From: Luscinia megarhynchos
Lineage: Eukaryota; Chordata; Aves; Passeriformes; Turdidae
DNA: 64,000 bases
Assembly: GCA_034336665.1 (NCBI GenBank)
Contig: JAPFBE010000003.1
Span: forward strand, 40,584,360 to 40,648,359
Direction: 5' to 3'
Positions 11,347-24,959 of the stretch are shown here, one piece after another (position 1 is the first letter of the stretch; every line of letters starts with the position of its first letter). A program made the translations under genes and the position numbers. The notes under the pieces are model-generated. The model made no database searches, was not told the DNA's origin, and saw only the letters and a program-made list of their open reading frames with translations.

Positions 11347-13604
11347 CCCCACAAATTCTAGGTTGAAAATGATGAAAAACAGTGTTCTAGACATGCTGAT
11401 GAAGGGCTAATAAAATATTGCAGCCAAGTCCCTCTAGCTTTGAGAAATTAGGCAGGCAGCTGAATTCAGCCTATGGTAAAGTTAAGTGATATTTAATGGT
11501 TTTGAACCTCCACCAATTATCTGAATTTTTCCTTATTAGCTGAAGGAAAAGCCAAAAGTTGTTACCCTATATGCTGAACCAAAGATACGGATCAAGCAAC
11601 CAAATGCATGGGCTTCTCATCAGGCAGAACAAAGATGTTGCTTCACTACTTAAAGTAACAGTGTTTGTTTGTTCACTCAAGCTGCAGATCTTACTTGGTA
11701 CAAAAATCTTGTTTTCAGTCTTGTTTTGGATCAATATATATTTAAGCATATCTTGTGGGGTGGTATCAACATCTGAGGTACACTCTAGATAACTTCATGG
11801 CATAGCTCACTGTACATGGATTAATACAAGAAACCTGTGGAGAAGAGAAAGGAAACCTTGTCTGGGAAGCAACAGGAAACTCAGGAACTGGTAGCAGGAT
11901 TTGGTGGCAATTTAAGGACAAGGACAGAGCAAGTGGCAAAAAGCAAGAAACTTGAGCTGCTTGAGTAAATCAGCTCATATCACAGCACTTTTGCCAGGCT
12001 GGTGTATAGGTCTTGATTTGGAAGTGAATAACAAAAACAGGGCATGTTCATAAGGCTAGAGTCACTTTTTTCTCTGAAACTTATGTGCCAGCTAGAGGTG
12101 GCATTTACCCAGACACCAATGAGAAACACAAAGAAATTTATCTGATCACAAAACATACATCTATATGAATATTTGTCTAAAAAAGTGTGCATTTTTCTCC
12201 TTTGACTGAGATGAGATTTCAGAGCAGTTGTCTCATGTGCAGCCATCTACAGGTCAGGAAAGAGAAAAGCTGGTGCAGGTATTTGCTGCCAAGCAGAAGG
12301 GAACTGCCTGCAATCATCTCCTTCTCCTCACATTCAGGTTTATGCACTGTGCAAAAGCCAAGTACTCCACTGAGCTCCCTGCTTCCTGGGGGCATCCAAA
12401 CAGAGCACTGCACCTGACACTTTTGTTGTAGCAGCAGGTCCAGACCCTGTATTTGTTTTGAGGAACAGAGCCTGTCAAGTGCAGGGAAAACCACTGAGAT
12501 GGCAGAGACAAAAGGATGTCCAGTCATTCTTTTGTGGTGAGTGGTGTGATAGCATCAGCCTGGGGCTTTGCAGGGCAGCCTCCAGAGATGACCAAATCAG
12601 CCTCACCATCTCAAGACACTCCAAGCACAACCCATCTGCCTCTGTGTTTGGGTAGGCAAGAAAGTGTCTGTCTCTGAAATTGCCACCCATTTTCCAGAAC
12701 TGAGGAGTAGCTGTACTTCAGAAAAGGACCTATTTTAGAGATGAAAGGAGAAAGCAAATTCTCTTGCTGTTCATACAGCTGTTCTGCCTAAACCTTGTAT
12801 ATACATAAACCGTGTATAATACAGTATTTACTGGTAAGACAGACATTTTATATCCTGGAGTAAAATCTTGCTATCAATCTAAAAAAAACAATCTGGAACT
12901 GAGACACCTGCCATAATATTATTTTCATTTGATACTGTATTTCGTTTGAGCTTGAGTTTAAAAGGACGTGTGTGCCTGGGTGTGTTAGAAAAATCATAGA
13001 TTTAAGTGTGGAAAGTGGAGTCAGCAGTCATGAAAACTTTTACCATGTGACAAATATATAATCTCCCTGTAACACCAGACCATAATATATAATATATAGC
13101 TGGGAACTGAGCAGAAAGGAGAAAATCAGTCATTTACAAGTAGTCCCTTGTGTCTTACCTTTATTGCAGAAGGGCTTTGCATAAAGTCTGCCTTGCCAGC
13201 TTTTAGTGTGCCACTCTGCAAATGAAAGGGAGGAAGATTGCCAGGCAGCAAGCTTGCTGGACACAGGTTATAATTTCTCTCCCTGTTAATGGCGAGTCCT
13301 CTGAAAACAGAAATTATTCACTCAGTGTGGGGCACATAACCTACTGCATGTATAGTTAGCAATGATATAGAGCCCTGATGATGATGGCAAATGAGGAGTT
13401 AGAACAACTAAGCTGGATGGCTGCAGGTCTTGAAGGTACCACTCACATTTGGATCAATGCATAATGGCAATTCACATGCATTTACGGGATCAGGATCTGT
13501 AAAATTTTACTGACTATGGCTGCACAGATATAAGGGATAATTCTTCTAGGTGTTAGCAGTGGTAGTAAATATTTGTATTTATATTATGGTGGTGTCCAAA
13601 AGAA
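11347..13604. other. Non-coding DNA
   Basis: No recognisable gene or repeat. Positions 12180-12690 are somewhat GC-richer, with overlapping frames of 60-102 codons on both strands that cancel each other as evidence. Confidence 0.5.
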
Positions 13605-13619
13605 CCAGTAGGGGACCAT
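13605..13619 (+). promoter_or_regulatory. CTCF-like motif
   Basis: CCAGTAGGGGACCAT matches most of the CTCF core CCASYAGRGGGCRSY, with A for one core G. It is the best such match I noticed in the window, but unsupported beyond the motif. Confidence 0.25.
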
Positions 13620-15902
13620 TATGAATAGAACTATATAAGAAGGAAAATACATAATCCCTTCCATGTGGAGTTAACTGTCTAGGGGACACAAATAAAAGGT
13701 AGAAGAATGGCAATAAAATGTACATGCAAATTAGTATAGCAATGAATTGGGGCAGTTTTGTGAGTTGTATGACTTTTTTGTTATTCCTCTGAGGAAGGAA
13801 AAAACATGCACAATGGTTGATATCAAGTCACTGGAAAATTCTAGGGGTCTGGAATTCATTTCTGTTTTAGAAAAGTAGGTTTATGACAATTTTCTAAATT
13901 TTTTTGTTTTGTTTAAATAGAGGAGGAGGAAAAAGGTAAATCATAGTAATTTCTGTTTCTTTGGATGTGTAAATTCTAGACTAGAATTTTATAAATTATA
14001 ATATCCTAAGAAAGGAGCCATAATTTGCAAGTCATGAGCATACACATTCAAGACACATAAGGCATCCAGTTGCTGATCACTGTCACATAGTTTTAGTGTG
14101 GGTCTCACAGGAATAGCACAGCAGCAGCATCCACCCCTCTCTTCACGGAGCTGTGTGGAAAGCAAACATCCCACAAGTGGACATACACACCTGATTAGCA
14201 ATTCCTGTTCCCTTTAAGAAAAAGAAATCAAAAAATCAAGGCTAAGTTATGCCTCTCTCCTTTCCAAACGCTGGTGGAAGAGAGGGAGCAGGCTGTAGGG
14301 CTGATTTACATTACACCTCTGTGGCAGGGGGAGCTGCCCCACTCCCAAACCTGTCTCTGGTGAAAAGTGACCCTTAGTAGGAAAGAAGAGCATTCACATT
14401 TGGTATTTAGCTCCTGAGCTTCTCTCCCTGAATTGTTGATTGTTTACCAGCTAAAGTTAAGTTCTTAGGGTGGATATTAGCAAAGAAGGAACTAATTAGG
14501 CAACTTCTGTAATCCTGTCAACACTGTTCTGGCTTGCTTGTGCAGGCTGAGGCATTTTCACATTTTATTCTTCTTTATTCTAAACATTTCCCAGGTAACA
14601 AGGAAGGTGAAGAAAATTATCACCTTTTAAAACTGCCTCCTTGTAACTCACCTTGACGGAGAGATGAAACTGTTTTTTCTCATGTTTTCCTGGCATAATC
14701 CTTTCCCTCTTTAATCCTTCATTTCATGGCAACCTGTAATCCTGGAACTGATCTAAAGAGGCCGTGTTTTGCATGTATCTGTGCCTTATAAAATGTTTTC
14801 TTCATCACTCTTCAGGAAAAAAAGTTGTCCTAGGACACAGGGAGCAAAGCAGGGCTTCAAGCGACACAGTAAGAGTTTCATTGTTTAACTTAAATAATGA
14901 AGGCTTTGGGGTTCTGGTTTTTATTTTTAAATGCTGGAAGTGAAATATGGTAGTGATGTTTGAGTTATGAACAATGTCACTTATTCTTTTGCTGCTTCAA
15001 TATTATAGCAGTGTTCTGGGCTACAGTGCTCTTAGCTGTGGGCAATATTAGCTAGATTTGGGGCATAAATAGGTAGAAAAAAGGATGGCAAGTAACACTA
15101 ATGCTGGATTGTGTGCTACTTTCTGGCAAACTTGATTCTTGTTTATTGTAGTTTGTCCTTTTTCAACATGACAGAAGTAAGAGTTGATTAAAGAAACAAA
15201 GAACATGCACAAGCATAATATAAAGTTGGCAACTTAGATTTGCATAACTTAAATTCTTAGTTTAAGAGACATAAATAAGGAAAGAAATTCCCTCCAGGAA
15301 TTCAAACAAAACTTCTTTGGATTTTGTATTTTCCACATTATAAACAAAATCCTCATTGCCCAAAAGCAGAAAAGACTTAAAAGACTATAGCTGCAGGAAA
15401 GGGAAGAAGGAGGTTTAAGTTTCTGAGACATATTAGAAATTCATTCTAAGATCAGAAGGACAGACATTTTTATCTGTTCTGACCCTAAATGGCTTTGTCT
15501 GATTGTTTGTTTCTTTTGTGATGGTGTGGAGAGCTGCTCTCTTGGAGGAGGCTGTTTAGAAACTACAGTGGCTCTTTCTAAATTACTGACAAGGACAGTC
15601 TCCCTCTGGTTGAGTCAGGTTAGAAATGGATCTCCTCATCATTCCCTCTCTGGATGTTCTTTTTGTTTCTCTACTTTTAGTGCTGTTTCTGTTTATGGCA
15701 TCATTCCCATCTCTCTCCTCTGCAAGATTTTCATTACATATAGGTTTAGGACTATATTTTTAAAGTTCTCTTTTTTTCTGTCAAAGTTTCCAGTTTAGTC
15801 TGTGGACACAAACAATAACACCTCACAGCTGAAGGTATTACACTGAATCAAAGAGGTTTCTGTTTTCTAGCTCAGAAACTGCAGGTGTGTCTGCAAGTGT
15901 CA
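13620..15902. other. Non-coding AT-rich DNA
   Basis: Nothing recognised. Short scattered frames only. Confidence 0.55.
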
Positions 15903-15942
15903 AGAAAAAAAAAAACAACAAAAACAACACAACAAGACAACA
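15903..15942 (+). repeat. A/CA-rich low-complexity tract
   Basis: A run of A residues followed by AAC/AACAA units. Simple sequence, with no retroposed body recognisable upstream. Confidence 0.8.
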
Positions 15943-15999
15943 TGGAAATGGTAAAAACAGTAGCAGCATTAGAAGGGTTTGATTATTTGTATGATAATG

Positions 16000-16330
16000 G
16001 GCAGCTTTAATGTGAACTTTTTACGTAGTTGAGCCTGTGAGATCAATTTAATCCGGGTGGGTTATTCTTCTCCTAATGTAAAAGACCATTGATTCCTTCT
16101 ATTGGCTCAGTGAGGGAGCTCTTCAGCACAGTGGCACACTGAGGAAGCTGGTTGAAAGCCACTGAAATCAGCAGGAGCTTTTTTATTGACTCTGAATCAG
16201 GTCCCAACACTGCACATAACTGCTGTCCTTTCACAAAAGTTTCTGTTTCTTGAATACAATTGGATTACCTAAATAAAACTTGGGTTTCCCTGTTAAATAT
16301 TCTGTGTGAATCAATTCTTTATGGAGAAAA
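16000..16330. promoter_or_regulatory. Candidate conserved non-coding element
   Basis: AT-rich, non-repetitive, with ATCAATTTAATC at 16042-16053 running into a TAATCC (bicoid-class) word at 16049-16054 and unusual retained CpGs. No coding potential. The assignment is textural and untested. Confidence 0.22.
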
Positions 16331-16701
16331 TATTTTGCCTGTGCTACATTTGCTGTGTGTTTAAAGTCTGAAAGTGTTGCCAGTTATAATTGCTTCATCA
16401 TCTTTTGTTCAGGTGACTAATTATAATAAAATATATTTTATGCATAAACCAGTATGAGACTCGTTTTTATACATTTCATTTAATTACTTTTTACTGTGAC
16501 AAATCACATTGTTAGAAATGTACTAACAGATGGGGTGGATTTTAAAGTCAGTATAAATTATGACTCCTTAATTTTTGCAAGTGTTGAAGAATTTAATTGT
16601 CTCCATTCAGATTTTTGGCTTAACTCCTGTGGTTTGACTTGTTAGGATTCCAGACATGCAACACAAGGAGCAGAGAATTTCTGGACTGTGCAGTGTCTTT
16701 T

Positions 16702-16728
16702 AGGGGGGAAAAAAAAAGAAGAAAAAAG
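16702..16728 (+). repeat. Purine-only tract
   Basis: Twenty-seven consecutive purines: a G6 run, then A-rich sequence with scattered G. Confidence 0.8.
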
Positions 16729-19318
16729 TGTCCTAAGAAGGAAAGGAAGTTAGGACAAAAGGAAGGTCTGAACAGAAGTGCTACAAATGGCCCGTCCCAG
16801 AGTGAGGGTTAGGATGTTGAAGGGCTCTTGTTGAATAGCCCTGCTTGTTAGGGGCAGCAGAAGCAGTGCTCTCTTGAGCTGCCCACACACCAGCTGCAAT
16901 GAAATAAAGGCTCTGAGTGTGACCCCAGCCCAGGAGTGGGGGAAACTCTCACCCAAGTATAAAATCAGAGCATGGGTAGCTGCAGCTAGCAGTAAAACAT
17001 GGTTAGCAGTGAAACACTGTCTCAGAAAGACTTTTCCCTTCCTTTCCCTTTTTTTGGAAAATTCTTTCAGCTTCAGTAATTTTAAATTCAGATGTTCCTG
17101 CTGAGGCTTCTCTGGTATTAGCTCCTTCTCCCCTGTCCTTCTGCTCCACAGTTGTGTTACTCCTGACACTTTACTCTCCCGCCCTGCCTCATGCAGAGCA
17201 GCTTTTCCTCTGGCAAGCCTGGGCAGGTGGGCCACCATGAGCAAAGCCATATTTCTCACCCACTGCTCCAAACCTGTCACTGCTCTTGTTAAACCCTCCC
17301 ACACTCATCCTTTGATATATCACTCACCTGCAGCTCTTTGTGGGGCTCACCATGGTCTTCAGCCTAAACTGCATGAGTGTTCACTTCATCAGGCAAGCAT
17401 CAGGACTTGTTGAGAAAGGTTTCCTTGATCAGGTGATGATTATAAACTGTGGCTATGGGAGACAAAGAAGCAGCTAGGTTTCCCAGAGGACCAAACTGAA
17501 CATGATGGATCCAACTGCCTCCACGTGTCCCATCAGCCCCTCAAGTGATGATCTGCAACGTTCTCTTTCCTGACAGATGTGTGCTTGGCACATTCATGCC
17601 CCTTTTGGATCCCAAATTCCCTTGTAGTGCTTTCCAGATGCTTGCTCAAGCTCTCACCTGAAGAAAGGCTTGTGCTCATATTCTCCAGTGGGTGGAGGAC
17701 TTAGACCTGTGCCCAAATGAGGTAGAGATACTATTTACATTGGCACTTGCTGTTTTCAGTGCCACTAATATCTGCCCATGAGGCTTCATTCATACATGGA
17801 GTACACACAATACAGGTGCGTGGAATAAATTCCACTAAGTGTGCCATTCTACTTCTGAAGATAAAAACCACATTAAATTAATGAGGAATGTCATCAAGTC
17901 CAAGCAAGAGATTAAGCTCAGAGATCTGTGGCTACAAGGCTGTGGTGTTGTTTAGCAGGGTGTTGTTTTTCCGTGCCTGCCAGTTTTGAACTGGTATTGC
18001 AGAATTTGGAAACCCTGGATTTAGAGTTTGGCTTTGAAAGTTCAGCTGATTCAGAGATTAGGAAGCACTAGTACAGCATCTGTACCCATTATCTCATGCT
18101 TTAAATGTTCTCTGTTTTACATTAGCTAATGATTTAAGTGCCATTAGATATCTTTGTATGACATCCAATATGAAATAATCAACTAGCTTAGTGTAACATT
18201 GGTCCCATCAATCAAACTCTCTGTTCCTCCCACGGCATTGTTAATGAAATGTTGGTAAGAAAACCAACAGACCCGACTATGGCATTAGAATTAAGGGGTG
18301 AAAGGTGACATTTCATAACTCAATTTTTTGGGGTTTTTTTCATCCTTGAGTCCCATTTCATTTCAACAAAGACTCCAGAAGGGACATGTGCTCAGAAAAT
18401 GTTTTATAACATCCTAAGATATCTGTCCTAACTACTATTTGTGTTTAAGCTGATTATATAATAAAGCAGCACTACATGGAGGAAAAAAGTCATCATATCC
18501 TTTAAAACATACCTGATGCTTCAGCATGACATGGTTTCTTAGATAAGGGCTCCTGCTAGGGCTTTGTATCCTTGTGTCCTCATGGTGAGATGGATGTCAG
18601 CTCAAAAGTAGTAGTTTGAGTGGAGACAAATGTGAATGTTGCTCCTTGTGTGTTTGCCTGACTGATTTGTAGGTGAGGGTGAAAATGTGAGGCTATAAAG
18701 ATAAAACATTGTCATATGCAGGACCACAGAGCTGCTCTCAAGCCTTTCAGTGGAGTCTTCATTAAAAGATAAGATACCAGTAAATTATGAACAAGCCCAG
18801 CATTGTTGTACACTGTCATGATAGGGGGCTGAACAAGGAGGAAGTGAGAGGCATGGCAGGGACCTGGACCATTTTGCCACCTTCTTCTCCATCAGCTGAA
18901 GCCTCCAGATGGACACAGAGATCTTCTGCCTATGTGGGAGCTAAATGGGTAATAAGAAGAGACCATTGGAGGGGGAAAGAAAGAGGGGCTGGGGTGGAGG
19001 AAGTCCCAGGGAGCAATCAGTCAAGAAGGGGCTGGTGGTTCTAGTGTGGAGTTATGTCTCATGAAATTGATAATGAAGAAAAATCCCAGGAAAGTGGGAA
19101 AGCAAGCCTGTCTGCATCTCTTCTCCTGTTCAAAGCAGAGCAGGGACTCCAACTGCTTGGAGAGTCATCTTTCTTTGAAGCAATTTTAAGGTGAAAATCT
19201 CAGGCCTTTGTGCAAAGAATTAAAGCATTTCTAATTCCCCTTTAATCTGGGAGTACTCAGAAAACTCTCAGCACTTCTGCAGGTAGCTGGCAAGCTCTTT
19301 GCCATTCCTTAATGAGCC
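16729..19318. other. Non-coding DNA containing the longest open frame
   Basis: The minus-strand frame at 16750-17304 is 184 codons. Its translation is Leu-rich with a basic Lys/Arg/Glu patch in the middle and shows no domain I recognise. I count this as unsupported coding potential rather than a gene. The rest of the block holds nothing identifiable. Confidence 0.5.
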
Positions 19319-19350
19319 TTTTTTTAATCTTTCTTTTTAATTTTTTTTCT
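19319..19350. repeat. T-rich tract
   Basis: Several T runs broken by AATC and AA. Low-complexity sequence. Confidence 0.7.
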
Positions 19351-21580
19351 GAGACACCAGGATTGAATTATTGTAATATACATGGAAGAGAGATATTAAT
19401 TAATTCCAAGGAAAATATGACTTTTAGCTTATTCTTACAATTATCACCTAAAGTACATAAACTCTCATCTGGGACTTGGCTCTTTTAAGGCTGTTTCAGA
19501 TAATCATGAAGTCTTTTTCAACCAGGCACAAACTCCATTCAGTGAAAAAAGCCAATGTCTCTGCTCTACTGCCTTGTTCCAGTACTGTACTTGGGGACAG
19601 CCAGCTGAAATGGAAAGGCTTGATATTGCTGGTTTTCTCATCTTTGAAGATTTATATGGTATTAAATAGGAAAGAAACATGTCCTTCTGCTTGTGAAAAG
19701 AAGGACACTTTGATAGGTTCAGACTTTTTTTTATGGAGGAGTAAAAATGTGACACTGAATTCTGAAAAGTGTTTAATTAACAGCTTGGTTTTGCCAGACT
19801 TTTCTAGTGAAGAACTAACTTAGCTTATGGACTGTAACTCCAAAAAAGAACTATTGATATGTTAATTGTATATCATTATGAATGGTTATTTATGGCATTG
19901 GATCCCTCTGCTAAACCAATTATGCTCTATTTGTGAGATTTGCATTATACTGCATCCATGGCATTTAATTAAACTTCTATTTCTCTTCTTTCTTTCTTTT
20001 TTGTTTTCCTTTTCCAGCCTTACATATATGATAAACACGGTGGTTAAAGTCACACAGTGGTTAAAGCTAAATCAGCTATTTATTTGGTCACCCCTCATTC
20101 ACACCCTATTCTGTTTGTTCTGCCCAGAAAATCTTAGCTGTGCCCTCTTAAACATTAGCTACCCAACTCACCAGCTCAAGTTCAATGAATTTTTACAATT
20201 GTATTTTATGTACTCCTAGAACTAGACACAGCAGTCACTCAAACTCTATTGGTGAAAACCATATTCTCTGTTTTAATGTATATTTAAATATATTTATATA
20301 AACATAAAGGAGATGTTTAAAAACAGTGTAATGGCACAGCATGCTATAATCTGAGTTTCTTTTGGTCTCCCTCTGCCAGTTAATAAACAGCATGTAAAGC
20401 CAACTGCATAACCAATGCTCTAATTCAGAACATATCAAAAGGTTTGCGTGGGTGAGGTAAATTGGGCTGATAGTGAGTCAGGAGCTGGCTGGATCCCTCA
20501 TTTGTTCATTCAGAGCATTTCTTATGTAGAACTAATTTTCAAGTAGTTGAATTTTTGCAAAGAAAATGAAATCCTTAAGGGGGCAATTCAGCTGGAATCC
20601 TCTGAAACACAGTTCAACACGGATTGCCTTTTCACAGCTGTTTTGTGTGGAAAAGGATCTTAGGTTTTCAGTCCCTCATCACCTGCTACTCTTTCTTTTC
20701 TGAAAGTGTATTACAGTGCACCTACTGAATAAGCTGATAGGATTTAGAGCCTAGTGATTTAGCTGTTAGGAGAAAGGGGTTAAATAATGATACAGGATAT
20801 ACTTCTTTGTTACTCAAAACTTGCTTTGCCTCCTACTCATAGTGCCAGTGCCAGAAATTTTGGTCTGGGGCTTTCAGTGGTTTAAGTGTCCAAAAGTGGG
20901 AGTAAAGAGAGCTGTATCCATCCTCCCTGCAGCCCCTTGTGTGTACTGCTTGCTGTATTACTGGGGCAGGGTGCAGAGAAATCAGGAACTCAGGAGCTGA
21001 TCTTCCAGTGCACATATACATATACACAGACATGCACAGATATATCTGGCTCCACTGTCCCTGCCCAGGCAGTGGCAAACAGCACAGAGCCTGTTCGTTG
21101 GTTTCAGAGCATAATAATATCTCCTTCCTGGCCACAATGCTATTCATCACAGCCTTTTGCCAAATAACAGGCCTAAGTGGCCTGGAGGTCTTTCTGTGGA
21201 CACTGTTCCAGATTCAGTCTCCCAAAGAATGTTTTGAAACATACCAGTCCTAAAATATTTTCAGTCTTACTCAGAAAAACTCTCACTAAATAAATTCTAC
21301 TCTTGGGTCTTTGTTGTCTAAGAACCTGAGTCCCTTCTGTCTCAGCTGAAGTCTCGACAGAAAGGAGTTTTAGCATCTTGCTTGCATCTAAAGTGTATAA
21401 TTTAAAAGGTTGGCTACACAAAGCAGGAACAATTGGAAGCTTTCTTCTGTGTATGATCATAGGGACTGCAGAACATAGTTGGAATAATTGTATCAGAAGG
21501 GAACCTTTTTAATTATGTTCCTTCCACCCTAACACATAAGCAAATAAAGTAGGACCACTGCAAAAGCATTGATTTAGCCT
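19351..21580. other. Non-coding AT-rich DNA
   Basis: Includes the word GTGGTTAAAG twice, 17 bases apart (20040-20049 and 20057-20066), and an impure CA/TA stretch at about 21011-21045. No gene was recognised. Confidence 0.55.
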
Positions 21581-22330
21581 GATTGTCGGGGCAAGTGCAA
21601 AAGTGTTTATCATCTTGACATTGCCAAGGCAGCCATTGCTAGAATATAGCTTGAAATAGCTGAAGAAAAAAATGTAGCTCTTATTTCAATTGGGGCAATT
21701 TGCAAATACCCAAATCTTCTTTTGTTTGAAGGGTTTATTTTGTGACACAGAACCTATAGTTACTGCACCCCAAAAGTTCTTTTTTATGATTAGCTGAAGC
21801 ACAGACAAATCATGAAAAGACAATTGTACACTTTCTTGTGTTGCTTTATGGGCTTTAAGTGCCTACAAAAAAGGATTCCTTATGCTTTAATTTCTCTTTA
21901 TTTTTTTGACTGTAAAGACCCATGGGGTAAATGCCAGTCCCACAATCCTGCAGTTATATGGTTACTGTCAGCCTGCTCAAATGATGCTTCCTGTTCATTA
22001 GGCATCCTTTCATCTGACAACAATGTACTGGCTTTGCTGCAATTCTTAGTCAACGCCCATCTCTTCAATAGCCTGTGAATAGTATTAAATAGTGTTTATG
22101 CTAGCTATTGTTGCCTTTTGTGTGGTTTGTCTAATTCACAGAGAAAAGTCTGCTTTTGTGGTCTAAGGCTGGCTACGTCATGGCACGCCATGTGCCTTCT
22201 GATGGGATCCATTCCTGCTGAGTGATAACATTACAGGTCTCAGCTCCTTTGCAATACAATCCAGCATTCTTAACACAGTCAATACACTCACAGGCAATCT
22301 AGTTTACTCTTTATATTAAGAGGTTTATGG
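21581..22330. promoter_or_regulatory. Candidate conserved non-coding block
   Basis: Non-repetitive, with few open frames and an unusual retained CpG in GATTGTCGGGGC at 21581-21592. A second dense patch lies at about 22150-22260 and includes ACGTCA-like and CAATAC words. Proposed from texture only. Confidence 0.2.
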
Positions 22331-22430
22331 AGACAAAGCTCATCTAAATACCTGCTCGTGAAACAAGTAAGATGAATTCAACCGATTTGGGAATTACTTC
22401 CCAGCTCCCACACAACTACACAATGAGCAC
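22331..22430. other. Non-coding DNA
   Basis: Nothing recognised in this short stretch before the poly-A tract. Confidence 0.4.
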
Positions 22431-22458
22431 AAAAAAAAAAAAATTAAAAAAAAAAAAA
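22431..22458 (+). repeat. Interrupted poly-A tract
   Basis: Thirteen A, then TT, then thirteen A. No retrotransposed sequence that I recognise precedes it. Confidence 0.9.
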
Positions 22459-23132
22459 TCTGAAGCTGAGCAGGGAATGCCCAAATATCCCAGGTAGAGT
22501 CATTCTGCATACAAACACAGCACATTTTAGCAAATAGGGTGGCATTACTGTTCCTAGTTAAGAAAAGGCTTAATACTAGAGTCAAAGCAGCTGCTTTTCT
22601 TTGCTTAAACTACTCACAAAAGAGAAGGGATATTGTAGGGATCATTACACTATCCCGTAGCTCAGGAGCCTTTGCAGGGCAGGTATGTTGCTGTGCCTTG
22701 AAAAGGCTTTTGATGTAAGCAGATCATTAGAGGCTCAGTGTGTAACTGATCCTTGGCTGTCCCTGGCTTTTGCCGTATATGGGTTATTCTTATCGAACCG
22801 TATGCTCCCTGTTCTAGGTATCTAAAATCTTATTGTTCTCCTTCCCTCCCACAGTCCTTCCCTCCAACCTTGTCGCTGTAGAGCTGAAGTTGCTTTCCAG
22901 CTCTGCCTTGGGAAGCGTACAAGTACATGCAAATGCAGCTGGGAAGTGAGGCTTACACTCCTAAATAGTGCCATTTGTTTGTCCCAGGAGTTGTCATCCT
23001 CCATGCGTCACGCTTTGAACAAGATCAAGAGTGGCTTCTAAAAAATATGGCAATGAAAAGAATGCACACAAATAGTAATTATTGCTCTGTAGCTGCTCAA
23101 GCTATAATACCCTCCGTGGCCAGAAGCAAGCA
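22459..23132. other. Non-coding DNA
   Basis: No gene or recognisable repeat. Confidence 0.5.
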
Positions 23133-23160
23133 GGGAGGCAGGGGACTGGGTGGGGCTGGG
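23133..23160 (+). other. G-quadruplex motif
   Basis: Five runs of three or more G: 23133-23135, 23141-23144, 23148-23150, 23152-23155 and 23158-23160. Loops are 5, 3, 1 and 2 bases, meeting the usual G3+N1-7 definition. No promoter is evident nearby. Confidence 0.6.
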
Positions 23161-24959
23161 AGTAGGTGGAGGCTGAGCTTTGTTCTCCGCGCATCACAGG
23201 AGAGCAGCCAGATTGCCCTTCTGATCAGCACAACCAGACCTGCACTTCTCAGGTGTGGTGGGCCACTTCCACAGAGGCACTCAGGATGGAAGCTCCTGGC
23301 AAGCAAGGGGCACTGGGGTGAATACCCACAAACAGCCTGAAGGCAGACTTCTCCACCTGAAGTGGCCACGCGGAGTCAATTGGAAGAGACTACTTCATCC
23401 TCGTGTTGACTTCTGACATTGTTCTGTTGAAGTATACAGACTTTTCTTGCTGCTACTAGTAGAGAGTGGGATAACCAGCACAGGAATGGACACTGTAGAC
23501 ATCTAAAGGCTGGAAAGATGAGTCCCTATCCAAATGTCCTTCAGTCCTGGTTCTGCTGTCTTCAGACTGAAAGCTGTTCTGTCCAGACAGATAGCATAGA
23601 AAAGGCGTGATGTCCTTATTAAATATCTTTTTTTATTTTTTAACCTTCTGAGTGCCTCCAAGCTACTCAGAAGGCAGGCATTCTTTCCAGCTTAGAGTGA
23701 AAAAATGAATACAAAAATCTGTCATAACAACATGAAAGCATTTCCTGAATTACAACCTTGACTGCTGAATGAGTGTGTTCACCTGAAATGAGTCAGGACA
23801 AGTGCAAAGCCTGTTGCCAAAAAACAGGGAGGAACCTGACAGTCTAGAGCAGTTGCTAGATAAGAGCTTTTCCCTGTATTCAGATCACCTTCCTATGGAA
23901 ACAAGTTGAGCAAATGCTCACCCAGAGTCAGTAAATGAGAGAGTCTATGTCCTGCAGAAATGCATTACCTTGTTCTGCTCCTGAAAATGAATGAGGTGGG
24001 CTTTGACTAACGCTTTCAGCAGGCATTGGAAATGAACTAGGGCTGTCAGGAAAGATCATTGATTTTGCAGGACCCATCCAAATTATACGTTATAGTTTGG
24101 AGAAAGAACACTCCCTTTTCAAAAGATAATTTTTCAATGTACTGCCCATGTTTGTGCTTTTGTACAAGCAATAATGGCTTCATAAATGTTTTATGTGATT
24201 GGGGTTTAGCTATACCTGGGAAGTTGGCAATTCTGACTAGATTTTACAGATACCAACTTTTTTTTTACCATTAATACTTTTTTTTTCTCATTTCTGTTTA
24301 TGTTCCCAGATTGATTTCCAATAGTTAAAATTTAAACAATAAAGGCAACTTCAGTTTTCAAATCTGCAAATAGGACAGACAATGTATGCAACCTCCTCAT
24401 TGATTGACTCTTCTGTTTTTATAGATTCCCCCTCTTGAAAGAGTCATTAAACACCAGAGAAAATGATTTGTTGCCATTGATTACATGACATACTGCTCTG
24501 ACATACACAGTTTTTATATCTAAGTTATTAATTATGTTGTTAATGTAATTTGCAGACCACAAGATAAATCATTCAGCTTCTGACTGGATATTACTGGATA
24601 TATTGCATATATAAATACATCTCTGGGTGTGAAAGGTAACTGTTACCAAGAGTAATAGATTAGAAGGCTTCTAGTTTGCCTTATAAATCATAATGAGCTA
24701 AGGAAAACTTCCTCTGCCCATTTATTTTATTATCTTGGAAATGCTGAGCTTCTCAACATCTCTGCCATTTATGTGCTACAGCAATGCACATTATCACCTC
24801 ATTTCAATACAGACAAAACATTTGCAATTGTTGTGTTCATGCTCTATCCTCACTTTTATCAAGGATTTCACAGTTTAAGGTTAATAAGCTACGGGACATA
24901 AAAAGTCAAGCTTAATTTGTGTTCTCCCAAAGGCTTCAGTAAACAATTTTTTCCCACTT
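23161..24959. other. Non-coding DNA, AT-rich after about 23600
   Basis: Nothing recognised apart from short A/T runs. The frames on both strands near 22975-23369 come from GC-rich sequence and resemble no protein. Confidence 0.5.

Noticed and set aside
16900..16930. AATAAA with GC-rich downstream sequence as a gene 3' end
   Set aside because: No recognisable exon upstream on the plus strand. The hexamer alone is not evidence in AT-rich DNA.
21005..21045. CACATATAC words recalling the start of U6 small nuclear RNA
   Set aside because: Only a few bases match. The stretch is an impure CA/TA simple repeat without the rest of U6.
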